NCBI GenBank assembly: GCA_024196135.1
Contig: JAMQCK010000009.1
Span: forward strand, 62,001-126,000
DNA: 64,000 bases
Direction of reading: 5' to 3'
From: Pleurotus ostreatus/Saccharomyces cerevisiae fusant
Lineage: Eukaryota; Opisthokonta
The translations under genes and the position numbers were made by a program. Below, in pieces: positions 23,544 to 34,883 of the stretch. The notes under the pieces were generated by a model. It was not told where the DNA came from. It searched no databases and saw nothing but the letters and a program-made list of their open reading frames with translations. Every line of letters starts with the position of its first letter. Position 1 is the stretch's first letter.

Positions 23544-26465
23544 GACTAGGGGGATCGTGAGCGAATATATGTGGCAGTTCGAGCGCGCACGCACCTCAGG
23601 CCACGTCCCCCTCGAACACGCTTGACGTGTTGTCGCTGCGCGATGCGTGTTGTCCCGAATGTGGTGATTCGGCCGGTATACAAGTTCGAAGTCGCGCCGG
23701 ATACAGTGTACGATCACGAATGAGACGCGAAGATGTCGACAGAGAAGTCCTCTGCTGGAAATGCGGCAACCTGTCAATGAGGGTCAGGCCGGTTCCGGGC
23801 GCAGGCGTGATTATGAGGGGGCGAACTAAAGGTCCGCGGGGGAAATGAAATACGCTGATTCTGAGCCGGAAAGGCATATTCACGCAGAAACTGTGCGTAT
23901 TTGCGAAGAATCCGCGCGAACCCGTAAACTCGTGTATGGTTCGTCAACGTACCGCCGTTATCGCCTGACGGGATCCGGTGCGGTGACGCCTTGTACTGTG
24001 GCGCTCCGCTTAAGCAGCCTGTCTTTCCCTTGATGCTAGTCGAGTTTGCAGGTCCTGGCCGCCGTCCTTTGAGCTCGTCGCGCGCGCCGTCGTCGGCGTC
24101 GATGACAAGGTCAACGAAAGGCAAGGTCACACATTGTGATGGACCGTCACGCGTCACGCCTGGCCTCCTCGTCCGCCTTGACGCATCTTCAGAAGGCGCT
24201 GGCGAGCAGTTTGACGGCGCCGGCAGCGGGCATCGCACACGAGAACAAGGCAAACCATACCGGGCGTAATCGGTGTCCCGAAGTGGGCTCATGTCGCCTG
24301 AGTCTCATCAGCCAGATCTCCGATCTCACATGCCCAGATTCTCTGCCGCCATTGCCAGTCTCTCCATCCTTGGCCCGCCCGGTATGTTTTTTCTTCCTTT
24401 CCATTTCCCCTATACCCATTTCTCGAGCGCTGAGCACCTTCGGGCGCCGCCTGTCAATGACCTCGCCTCCTATGAAAGGCGCTTACCGGTGGCGCGCAGT
24501 CCGCTCTCGAGACAACGAGCGCGCCCCTGATGGTTGCTCTAAACAATCATCCGCACTGCTGCCCCGCCCCCCGCGGCTCGTCGTGAATTACGCGAGCCGA
24601 CTCCGAACCCGACGCGCGTGCTCGACGTACCTACCACGGCCACAGATGACGTGCGTCCCGAACGCAGTTATCGCTGGCCTCGGGACGGACTTATCATTGA
24701 CAGTCTTTCATCCTCCGTCCGCTGCGTGGGGAAGCGCTTCCCCCGACAAGGCACGTAAACGGCGCTACTTTGCATTGCGTGGGTGGGCATGCTGCAGGTG
24801 CATTCTTTGGCGGGCTGCCACCCCGACGCTTCGCAGCTAGTCCGCGCTCCCACGCGTGCGTGCCGTTGCAGACTGCGGCTGGCTTGCCGGCTGTACTGCT
24901 GGCGGTATTCCAGGAGTACGGAAGCCAAGGCGAGTTTCTTCTTTGGATGGGGATGTCAAGAGGTGAGTGCCTCGTTGAGTCGTCGTGAAGTTGACTTCTT
25001 GATGGTTTCTTTCAAGCCTGTTGCGCTGCGCTCTTCGCGTAGCATGTTGCGCTGCCGACATGTTACAAGCCGAGCCTCATCCTGCGCGCCTGGGCTAACC
25101 CCCCGCCACCCCGCACCGCACATATGACGCATGCTTGCCAACGCGACCAGTGCCTCACGGGATGCATCGTCTTGCGTCCAGTTCGCTTCAGCACGGCAGC
25201 TTGTAAGTCGCTTTCAGGATATGAACCGTCGTTCCTGTGCTTACCGCTCTTCCAGGCCTTACACATTTCTTCCGTACCCCATCTAAGGCAGCGGTAAGTT
25301 CATTTAGACGACGTCCACATCGAGGATGAAGGTTTCTCTCCAAGAGGTAGCGTGCTTTCCAAATGCCGCCTCGGCAACACGTTGATCAAGCATCCCTCAG
25401 GCTCATGTTACTCTTCGATTTCGCCACCTGCCGTCGTTTCCTCGTCCAAACATGCCCGGACAACACGCTGCCGGTGCGCTACTCGTCGTCCACGCCGCGG
25501 CGTGCTGTTCAACATACAGTCCAGCATGCCGATGCAAAGAACCTCGCTAGCTCTCAAGGTATATCCGCATCTAACCCGCACTGGCGACCCGGCGGGCGCC
25601 TATCCAGGCCTTTTCTAACGAGCCTCTTTACCTGAACCATGCATGTGATCTTACCTTCGATTCACAGGTCCCATAGGTCCTATATCTCCCATTTGATCCT
25701 CTTCCTTCGTCTTCCGCGCGTTATAGGATATGCTCGCCTCACCTTACATCTCTCCAAGTTTCTTCGCCAGATCTCGCTCCCCGCGGGAACAGAAAATAAC
25801 AATAGCATCGCATCGTCCCCGAGTGGTAATTTCATTACCGTATGGGGCTTTCTTACGACACTATCTCACACTTCCATTGTCCTATTGTTCTTTGTATAGA
25901 ACGTATCCCACTGATGTTATTGCCACAAATACACTTCCTTCTCTTGCCTCATACCATCGTTACTCTATAGACTGCGCTTGGTGCTCGCCAACTAGCCTTG
26001 CTCATGCCTATGGTGCAAAAACCCTGATACGTCACATCTTCCACGGCACGAGGCAGCAAGAAGGGGTCCAAGATTAACACGGGAAGAGGACCCCTCTGAT
26101 TTCCGTATGTCATTCGCCGGTCGAGACGGAAGATGGCCTTGTACAAAGATTAGATCGTGATCGACTTGCGGGGTCTGCGCTGCATACTCCCAGCCTCCAG
26201 AGTCTCCCCTCTTCGTCGCCTGCATGCTACCTCCTCGAAATGCGCGGTCAGCTTGCAACTCTTCTTGAAAACGCTGAAATGGGTTCAAAAAGCTGCGATT
26301 ACTTTGGTTGACTCCTCACTCGCGTCCTCGAGGCCACGCCGGAGGGGTCCGACCCTACTGATCACCGTGCTCGTGGTGCGCAATTTGCGGTCCCTCGCTT
26401 TCCACCTCTTCCCGAACTTGTCGACGAAAGCTACCGGCAACGTGATTGTCTGACTGCCGACTTAG
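23544..26465. other. 2.9 kb mostly unassigned; possible 5' exons of the next gene
   Basis: It contains the SNF5 promoter and long stretches where frames on both strands are open but unconvincing (for example 24136-24840 plus). Between 25352 and 26308 three or four short plus-strand stretches look coding and are bounded by GT/AG sites: one ending 25557, 25607-25666 (AFSNEPLYLNHACDLTFDSQ), one from about 25770 (ISLPAGTENNNSIASSPSG), and one about 26205-26308. They could be 5' exons of the gene at 26466-27570, but the joins are not proved. Confidence 0.4.
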
Positions 26466-27570
26466 GGCATACTTCTCCAGCCTACCGTGCTTCCTCTTGC
26501 GAACGTCTTGATCTCCCGGTCTGCGCGCAAACCCCCACCCTGATCGCTGAAGGCCCGCCCTCCATGCAGCCTTATCATCCTTATCCTTCTGCGCAATCGA
26601 AAGCAAGGTTCCAAGGTTACGAGCATTGGTCTCCTTCCCCTCCGCGTCCACCTCGACAGGTCAGTCTCCGCGTGTTTGCTCATTGTTACACGAGGCTGAC
26701 GTTCTTCACTATCATCTCCGCAAATCATCCCCATCATCTCCATCCCTACATACCCAACACTCCCGATCCAAACGATGCCGAGCTCCTAGTTCTTACCATC
26801 GGCCCCTCACCAAACTACCTACGCCGCCTTCCCACAGGCCCTCTGGGACGCGGAAGGTGGTGAATCCGCAGAGCACCCCGCGCAGCACTCATGGGCCGGG
26901 TTAAGCGCTCAAGAGAGAGGATTTTTGGCGCAGAGAGCGGAAGGCGCCACCATAGGAGGCGATCGGACCCCGCGGAGTCTTACACAGCGGGAGCATGTTA
27001 CCGAGCGGGAACTATACCGGCGTCCAACCGATGCAGGGGCATATTACTCTTGCCAACCCCCACCCTCACCCCCACCACCAACGAGGTGGGATCACTCAGG
27101 GACGGATATCTTGCACGTACCCTATCAAGGAGACGAAATGCGCCGCAGTCCATCGCCACGCTCTATGATGGCTGGCGCGGGGCTTCCTTCAGATCATGGG
27201 CTGGTCCAAAGTTTGAATGGGGAGAGGGAGAAGGTGCGTCGCGGCGTTTTGTCGCCTATGTTGGCGTCGCTCATGGGCGATCTCGCTAATCGCTCTTTTC
27301 CAACAGTTGACATGGCCCGCCGAGTTAGAGAATGCTGCTGGATCGAGTCCGTTCTATCATGCGTCGGCCTCAGTGCGTGGCAGGAGGCGCGGCTCAAGCT
27401 CTGCGACTGCGGTGTCGGATTACTCGTCGACGTCCTCGGTGCCTACGCTCTATGACGATGAAGCCGAGGGAGAAGATTCGGACAAGGCGGGCGTGCCGTA
27501 CGTCGACCTCGAGGCGACGGAGGCTTGGTACCAGGACATTATGAGGGAGCTTGGTTCGAGGTACCCATGA
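26466..27570 (+). CDS. Uncharacterised disordered protein, 5' end unresolved
   Basis: Three exons are supported (about 26466-26659, 26790-27233, 27307-27570). The frame runs through GYEHWSPSPPRPPRQ to FLPSAPHQTTYAAFPQALWD (130-nt intron), then through a Pro-rich segment (PPPSPPPPTRWDHSGTDILH) to NGEREK, and after a 73-nt intron with TTTTCCAACAG acceptor to LTWPAELENAAGSSPFYH. The C-terminus is acidic and ordered-looking: YVDLEATEAWYQDIMRELGS. The only ATG in the first exon is at 26564; the frame is open well upstream of it, so the true start probably lies in earlier exons. The three exon frames agree only if these introns are removed. No domain is recognised, and no function is proposed. Confidence 0.5.
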
Positions 27571-27915
27571 AGGCAATGCTTTCTTCATTCGCCGTGCTGT
27601 CGAGACACTCTGCATAGTGATACCTTACCTCTACCCGAGACTCCTCAACATTATGCGCCACCGCTCCGTATATGCACCTTCAGACCTCTCATGACCTTTC
27701 ATCCTTTTCGCGCGTATGTTCATGCATGCAACTGGTTCTCTTTCCGAACTGCAGTGTCAAAGATATTCTAGTAAACAGCAAAAGGAAGAAGTGAGTGCTG
27801 TGCCCATCCGACGACAACAAGTCCATCCGCTATAGTACATAAGATAATTTAGGAAAAAGGACAGTGGGTGGCTGAGGTATACTCGCCTATGTCATTGGTA
27901 GTACAACGAAGTCCA
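27571..27915. other. Intergenic between convergent genes
   Basis: The region holds 3' flanks of the uncharacterised plus-strand gene and the DUF4436 gene. No coding sequence is seen. Confidence 0.6.
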
Positions 27916-29720
27916 TCACAGAAAATGTACTGTCTTGAACCGTCTATGACCCGCATCCTTGTGCACCCCCATCGCCGACCCGACAAGCTGGACCGGCGGG
28001 AATACGTACTCACCACGCAGGTGCTTCGTCGCGCGAGCCTTCTCGTACTCTGTGACCTCGCCTGGCGTCGTAGGGGATGGCGTCGGCGGATAGATACGCG
28101 AGGGCGGGCGCCGTGCAGGCCCGTGACTCGAGGCAGTCGATGGACGGCCCAGGACGCGCATCGGAGGCGAGCGTATCAGGGGAGGCGAAGGCGGGTCGTT
28201 GATATATAGAACCTGACCTTCGTCGCTAGGCCCTGCAGACTCGTCCTGGGCGCAAGACTGTCGCACGATGAGGATGAGGAGCAGTACGGCCACGCCCAAG
28301 CCGCTAAGGAACACCTGAGGGAAGTACCCTATCGCATCTGTGAGGCCAGTCAGTTAGACTTTTTGCGTCAAGGATAACATACACACCGATAAGAACGCCT
28401 GAAAATCCGGGTCAGCACCAGATGTTTCTACGCAAAAATAGTTACAACTCACCATCCAAGTCTGGCCCATCTGGCATCGCATTTCGCAGCTGGGGCAACG
28501 CGATGGTGATCCCGACCCCAGCGGCCAGATACACTCGAATGACCGTCACGTCCATAGTCTTCCTCGCAAAGTAGATCATAAGCCCCTGCACATGTACCGC
28601 GAACCATCCCAACCCAAATAGCGCAAGCGCATAAAAGCGAGCATCGCCCTGCCGCGACACACGCATCTCGAAGTCGCGACTCGGAACGTCAAGCTCGCTC
28701 TGATCCTCAGTTACCTCTTCCTCCGGCGTCGTTCCCGCTGGTTCCCGCAAGCTCGCGACGTCGGTGGTGTCGACGAAGAAGCCGGACATATTTTGGACAG
28801 TGGCGAGGCGGCGGATGGGGATGGACTCGTTCGTCAGGGGTGACATGGCGCGCAGAGTGCCAGAGAGGTAGTAGGTGTCGAAGGGGTAGAGACGCGCATC
28901 GTGGACGTCGAGGACGTGATCGCTATCGAACTGGAAGAGGTTTTGTGCGCTGGGGTAAAAGTGATCAGCAAGCGCGCTCTGGAGAAGGCTAACAGATGTA
29001 CCTCAAAGGATGCCCGTCGTAAGAGCTTGTAGGCATCTGCTTCGGGTCATAGCTCCCTGTGGGTTCGATGTCGCTGCAGAGAAGTTCGTCAACACATAAG
29101 GCTCATATCATCGGTTAGCTGATATACCTGTCCACGAAAATCTGCACCGCTTCCTTCGGCAGTCCGCAAACCCTGCTGCCGTGCAGGCCGCCCGAGCCGG
29201 GCTGCATGTGCGCCGTGCCGCAAGCGAGGATAGACCAGCGAATACCGATAGATGGTTCATCCACGTCAATGTCGACGTTCTCGCCAATTAGCACCAGCTG
29301 TTAAAAGACGTATCAGTCAAGTAAATTCTATCGAGGTAAGCATCCAAGACGCACCCCTGGACTGTGCTTCGCAGCATTGTCGAGCACTCCCCTCAGGTAC
29401 GGCTGCTCGATGTCCCCTCCAACGAAGGCAACACAGATAACCAGAATGAAGGTTATGGATGCGGCGACCGTGAACCAGACCAGGCGAGCGCCTGGACGTT
29501 GGGGAAGGGAGATGGATGGGAGAGGAAGTGGCTTCGCGAGCTTAGGGAGTGCAGCGGCGAAGTTGGGGAGAGAAGGTACCCTACGCGTGCGTGGCGGAGT
29601 CGAAGGAGGAGTGGAAGGGGTCCCTGCCTTCTCGACGTCCTCGTCGACTGGGTGGAGGTGAAATGAACGTAGGCGGGCGAAAGGCCGCGATGGGGAGAAG
29701 GGATTTACGGGAGCGCGCAT
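27916..29720 (-). CDS. DUF4436 multi-pass membrane protein
   Basis: Six exons (29720-29355, 29297-29128, 29073-29002, 28949-28453, 28398-28387, 28337-27916) give 512 residues. A Pro-rich cytosolic N-terminus precedes a first membrane helix (VWFTVAASITFILVICVAFV). A luminal/extracellular domain follows (ENVDIDVDEPSIGIRWS, then DHVLDVHDARLYPFDTYYL, the most conserved block). Two or three more membrane helices come next (ALFGLGWFAVHVQGLMIYFA, VYLAAGVGITIALPQL, VFLSGLGVAVLLLILIV) and then a disordered cytosolic tail. This is the arrangement of the fungal/actinobacterial DUF4436 family; its function is unknown. The fifth exon is only 12 nt; without it the phases on either side still agree, but the GVLIG segment connecting the helices is lost. 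Confidence 0.8.
28387..28398 (-). other. 12-nt microexon of the DUF4436 gene
   Basis: The 12 bases are flanked by a CAG acceptor and a GTGTGT donor on the minus strand. Phase 1 is kept on both sides. Its four codons extend the membrane helix region as G-V-L-I-G. Confidence 0.6.
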
Positions 29721-30235
29721 GATGCGATACTACCGAAGGCAGCACAAAAGAAGGTGAGGGGGGAAGGGAAAGGGGGGACGCAAAGGGAAGGAGAAGGGAG
29801 TCAGAAAACCTCTCACTGAAGAGGGCGCCCGACACGGGCCCGCACTACGCTCCCTCCTGGTATAAATCGCCTTCGGATGACGGACGAATTAAGGTCATTC
29901 TGCCCTTCGACCCCGCGTCGCATGCGCTGCGAGCTGGTATGACACTGAGGAAGCGTAGCATGACACTGGTCAAGCGCAGCGTCGATGCGGACATAGATCG
30001 GCTGCAGGCGCAGGCTACGAGCTTAAGCGCGCATAACTCGGGTACACACCGTAATAAGAAGCAGTGTACTTGATCGAGTTTGAAGAAGCGAATGTATGTT
30101 GAATAGAGAGGAAGCCTGGATGGATGGGGTGTATGACATGTCGGGCAGTTGAGATGGGTGTTGAGGCGGACTGGGGGGTGGATGTCGAGCGAGCGCAGGG
30201 TACAGATCGATGCGGCGACAGCGTAATACAAAGGA
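29721..30235. other. Intergenic between tandem minus-strand genes
   Basis: This is the promoter side of the DUF4436 gene and the 3' flank of the SET/MYND gene. No coding sequence is seen. Confidence 0.6.
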
Positions 30236-31792
30236 TCACGAGTTCCAGAGCAGGTCCTCAAGCATTGCCAGCTCGCTGAGAGGCCCTCCTTCGTCACCCT
30301 CTTCCCCGAAGACGGAGAGGACTCCGCGCGCAGCAGTCGCGTAGTTTCTCGCGGTGCGGCGCTTGACGCGATCCTCCCCATTCTTCACGATGTCGTTCCA
30401 CACGACCTTCGCTAGCTCGAGCAGGTGCATGCCTGTGAAGAGTACGTTAGCACTAGTTCTGCGTCAGACGTGTAGTAGCGGTCGGAAGGGGTGTATTGGC
30501 TTCGGATTGACCGAGACGCAAGCGTGCCCTAACGCCGATCACAGAAGCGGGTGCTCACCAACTTGAGGATAATTGTCCGGATAGATCATGAGGTAGAGTG
30601 CCAGTAGCGCAGCACCGGCCTTCTGAGCCACATCATACGGCCCATCGTGGGCAGCATCCGTGAACTTCTTCGACAGCGAGGATATAAATGCCTCCTTGAA
30701 TGCCGGGTAGAGGTGCGAAGGTATAGTATCTTGCAAGATTGATGTCCGAAGGCGGGTGATGCTCCCTTCGTCGACGCCAGAGAATTCTCGGAGACGGGCC
30801 TCCAGTTCCGACGAGCCAGGGCTCGCTTCGCTTGGGAGCTGGTTCTTCGATATCCGACTGAGGAATTGGCAGGAGGAGCATCGACATTCAAACCCGTACG
30901 ACAGCTTGAAAATCTGCTGGCGCGTCTCTAGAAGCGCCGGGTCGACGTATGGGATGCAGATCTGCAGACCAACATGCATTAGTATTGCATAGTGGGCCGA
31001 TTGAAGACGAAGCCTCAACTTACTTCTTCGCCAGCCAAGATGGGACGCAATGCCACGACCTCCATCTTGACAGGCTCCCTGGGTCGCAAAATGTAGCGAG
31101 CGGCGGCGTTCGGCACGCACGAGTGGTTAAAGAGGCGACTGGCGAGAGGAAATATCCCATGCCCGAACGTCGACAGGTGCGAGTGCATGGCAAAATTGTT
31201 GTTTTGAAACCGGACGAAGAGCGTCTGCACAAGGATGGAGGGCACGAATTGCGGGGCGTGGCAGATTGGGGGCGCCGGATTATCCTCCTGAGGGCTTGGC
31301 AGCAGAGACAGAAGTGTTTGTACAGGCGATGAATCCGTCGTCAAATCATCAGGTGTCATCTGAGCGAGCAAGTGCGAGAGGAGGATCGCGTCCATCCGGC
31401 TGTGCTCAGGAAGACTACCGAGCGAAGTGGAAAAGGACGAGTAGAGCTTGCATATGCGCTTGTGATTCTTCTGCCAATGATATCGCTGGCCTACACTGGT
31501 GTTAGTATAAGAGTGGTAGATCTAGACGACTTGCCTCACAATGCTCATCGCAGTAGTAGTATTCTGCGCAGCCTGAGCAACGACGCAGAGCCTGATCATA
31601 CGCAAGGCGACTGCAGGCGTCGCATCTTCGGCCTTTCTCAGCTGGGAGTAGTGCTGTGGCGAGGGCGTGCTGCGCGAAGATGATAGATCCCTCGATAAAG
31701 TCTGTCGTGGCCACAACCTGGTCGCGGGCTCTTGGATGCGACTGAAGCTGGATATGGAGATGCTCCAACTTCTCCTTCGAGTATTCGGACAT
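30236..31792 (-). CDS. SET and MYND domain protein (SMYD-like lysine methyltransferase)
   Basis: Four exons (31792-31540, 31490-31024, 30961-30559, 30432-30236) give 439 residues. The SET domain is split: an N-terminal piece (VVATTDFIEGSIIFAQHALA) precedes the MYND zinc finger CDACSRLAYDQALRRCSGCA, which continues YYYCDEHCQRYHWQKNHKRI across the first intron. The catalytic part reads GIFPLASRLFNHSCVPNAAA, with the NHS motif that binds S-adenosylmethionine. The third exon gives ICIPYVDP and the cysteine-rich post-SET motif CRCSSC. A helical C-terminal region follows. The order S-MYND-SET-postSET and the length match SMYD proteins, which methylate lysines on histones or cytosolic proteins. The substrate here is unknown. 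Confidence 0.9.
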
Positions 31793-32386
31793 GATAGCTT
31801 TGCGTTGGTGCTCTTTTCTGCCTTTTGGATTTGGTGGCTGCCTTTTGAAATTGGTGGTTCAGGTTCAAGTTTGGAGATGGGAATATTCCATTCGTCAGCG
31901 CGGCATTTGCCGAACCAGCGAGAAAGTAGCAACACCTAGATAGTGAATGACGAGCCTGAACGCCGAGGGGAAGCACAGTACTAGCGCGCGACGCGTAGGT
32001 GCGCCTGAGGTGCACGGAGCCACCACTCGTACATTGTAGTCAACAGTAGAGATATGGACTTTGCAGCGAGTTCCGTCGAAATCCGCCTGAATCGGGAAAT
32101 TTGATCGGACATTGAAACTCCAGCAATCCGGGGACTGGCAACCGCAATCCTGCAGTCGGGTGTCCCCCGTTCGCTTAACCTGGCTAACTGAGCTGTATGT
32201 AAGGATAGTGAGGTGGGAGAAGTACAAGGATGCTTCTCGGAGAAACTTTGCGTCGCCAGCGAATGATTGGCCCTAAGCGGAGTTTCAAATCAGCTTCAAA
32301 CTATCCTTCGTTGCCTTGAGCAACTTCGTCCCCGCCGCCAGCTCCTCGAGTCTTCCTTTCCTCTCCTTCAGTCATTCCTTACCGCC
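31793..32386. other. Divergent promoter region
   Basis: It lies between the SET/MYND gene (-) and the membrane protein gene (+). An inverted CCAAT (ATTGG at 32266-32270) lies 117 nt before the plus-strand ATG. No coding sequence is seen. Confidence 0.5.
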
Positions 32387-34123
32387 ATGGGGGCCACCCA
32401 TATAACTAAGCACAGGAAGACTCAGCACAAGCATGTTCAGAAGAGGGCGGACTCTGGTGCGTTTGCATCACTTGCCGCCCAAATCCCGTCTCATTCGTAC
32501 GCGCAGATTGCAGCAAGGGCGGGTTCTACAAGGAGCCCACGAGCAATGCAGAGATCAACGCCCTCGAGACCCTGAGCATCTCCTGGGACACGAGCTGCCT
32601 GACCAGCCAGCAGGCGGACATCTATCTATACGCCCCCGGCACCCAGTCCTCCCGCATTCACATCTGGGAGGGTGTAACATTCAGCGACGGCCACTACGAC
32701 GCCGAGCTCAAGCCCCGCTGGTGGAACTCGACCGCGTCCCAGAAACTCCAGCTGTCCATAGTCGAAGCGGGCACCGCGCCCTTCCTCAGCCCCTACCCCG
32801 CGGGGCCTGTATTCACCGCGAAGTACGAGGCGCCCGCGGGCGACACCCCCGAGGCTGCGGACACGTCCAAGAACTCGGACGACGTCGGCATCACCCAGGT
32901 GCAGAGCGCGACGGCCGAGGAGTCGAGCAAGGGCCTGTCGAAGGGCGCGGTTGCCGCCGCGGTCATCGTCCCCATCCTCTTCGTCGCCATGCTCGTTGCG
33001 GTATATATCCGCATGAGCCGTAAGCGGGGTCAGGAGAAGCGCCAGCGCTTCAGCCAGGCTATCGACAAGCGCATGTCGACCATTTCTGCCGACTGGCGCA
33101 GCATGTCTGCTGCTGGCGCTTCTGCGGCAATTCGTAACTCGATTGCACCGTCTGCAGACTCCAACTCGAACAACCGTCTTTCCAGCTTCTCGTTCGGCAA
33201 TATCAGGCCTGTCAGCAGCGTCGACAACGACGGTGAGAGCGGCCAAGCGGGTATCGGGGCGCCACGCGAGATGTACCAGCAAGATAATGCCCCCATCTCT
33301 CATCTCCGTCACACGATTGTGTCGGACGGCGAGCGCGTCTCCCGTATTTCTTACGCCGAGGGACAAGCTCCGCGCATCTCGCGCGTGTCCTTCGCTGACT
33401 CGCCACGCCCACGTCCGTCTGTCGACACCCGGAGGTCCGCGTACTCTGTCAACGGTGCTAGCCGCTCCTTCCACACCGCCGTCAATGCTCCTCCGATCCC
33501 AACACGTCAGGACTCTGATTCGTCGACGTACTCATCACCTGCCATTGGTGTCATGAGCCCGACGCAGACTGCTGGCGCATTCTCGTTGACTCCGGAAGAT
33601 ATCCAGTCGCGTCTGCGTAACAGCAACGAGGGTGACATGGACAATATCTATCCGGCGTTGAGCAGTGAGTGTATATCTTCTATTGTACCGAGTCTTGCTG
33701 ACGGAAGTTGTAGTGATGCACACTGGACGTGACTCGCAGGCCCCCGTTGGTTCGCCCGAGGAGGAGCATGGGCACCCGCTGTTCCCCCCCCCACCCCCAG
33801 CGTCGTCGCCCCCCCCCCCTCAGAGCCCTCTTGGCATGATGCCCATGCAGGCCCTTCCGGATAACGTGATGAGCCCGGACGACATGATGAAGGCATACGC
33901 GGCAGCACGCCAGGTGGACCCCACGACGGCCTCGTCCTTCCGCCCTGACGGCTTCGACCCGATTGCCTATCCGAACTCGTCTGCCCTGTCGGCGTACTCG
34001 TCTTCCTCGGCGTCCACGGCCGCGCAGCCCGCGCGCTACAACGCTGTCGGTATGCGCGTGCTCTACTCCGAGGATGAGGGCCAGGGTGCGGCGCCTATGC
34101 CGGGCGCCCCGCGCGCCGATTAG
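32387..34123 (+). CDS. Single-pass membrane protein with beta-sandwich-like ectodomain and long cytosolic tail
   Basis: Three exons (32387-32456, 32507-33664, 33714-34123) give 545 residues. An N-terminal domain (ALETLSISWDTSCLTSQQAD, then IYLYAPGTQSSRIHIWEGV and KLQLSIVEAGTAPF) has the alternating strands of the fungal Kre9/Knh1- or Wsc-like surface proteins. A single membrane helix (GAVAAAVIVPILFVAMLVAV) is followed by a basic stop-transfer sequence. The cytosolic tail of ~300 residues is rich in Ser, Arg and Pro, with regularly spaced R-x-S motifs (SRISYAEG, SRVSFADS) that look like kinase sites. No signal peptide is visible at the chosen ATG (MGATHITKHRK), so a further 5' exon may be missing. 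The role may be cell-wall sensing or septal, by topology only. Confidence 0.7.
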
Positions 34124-34883
34124 ACACGCTCCCCATCTTGACGTACCCGCTCGTTCTGAGACGCGCACATCCGCTCACTTCAGGCGCGTGTACATTGCCC
34201 TCCCCCTTGGGCGTTGGTGTATTTGTTAGTGTTGGCTCGCGCGCCGCGGGTCCCTGGAAGGCCTCCCGTGGCGCGCGTCTCTCGATCGTCACGGTCGCTC
34301 GTTTATCTGTGGCTTCTTGGTATCTGGTTTGGTCTTGCCTCGGTCTTGTTCCTGTATTGTACATCCTGCCCATTTACATTCCTACCCCATGCACTGGTGC
34401 TGCCCTCCCTTTCCCCCGCCGTCGACCGCTCAGCCCTTCACGTCGACCGCGGCTAGTTGTTTTCGACATGGCTAGCCGCGACGCGCTTTCGCTGTCTTTA
34501 TGACGGTGGGCGCTCATGCTACAGATTAACTCACTGTCTCTTCTACCTTACATTCTATCCTCGTTGATGTAGTTTGGCTACGCCTGAGTTTATACCTTCT
34601 ATCACAGGTCGGGATGGCGTTTGGGTGTAAAAACATCCCTCGTCGCTCCGACCTATGTACATACCCTTGTTCTTCGAGTGTTGGGTACCTCATGTATGTC
34701 TTCGCGTATATGATGAGCGGATTGGTACACAAAGCTGGGAAGGATTCAAAATTCAAAGACGAACTTGAGGAATCGTGAATTGCACGTGCGTGGTTGAAGT
34801 CCTTTGATTATGTGGCGTCGCGTCGCGCCTCGATCGTCGGGGAGCGCGACATTGTTCCCCGCTCCTTCCCCACATCCGCCATC
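34124..34883. other. Intergenic, PMS1 promoter
   Basis: T-rich tracts and short frames only. Confidence 0.6.

Noticed and set aside
24136..24840. 234-residue plus-strand open frame
   Set aside because: Composition is mixed with many Cys and Arg in no pattern, there is no splice context, and it overlaps other frames of similar length.
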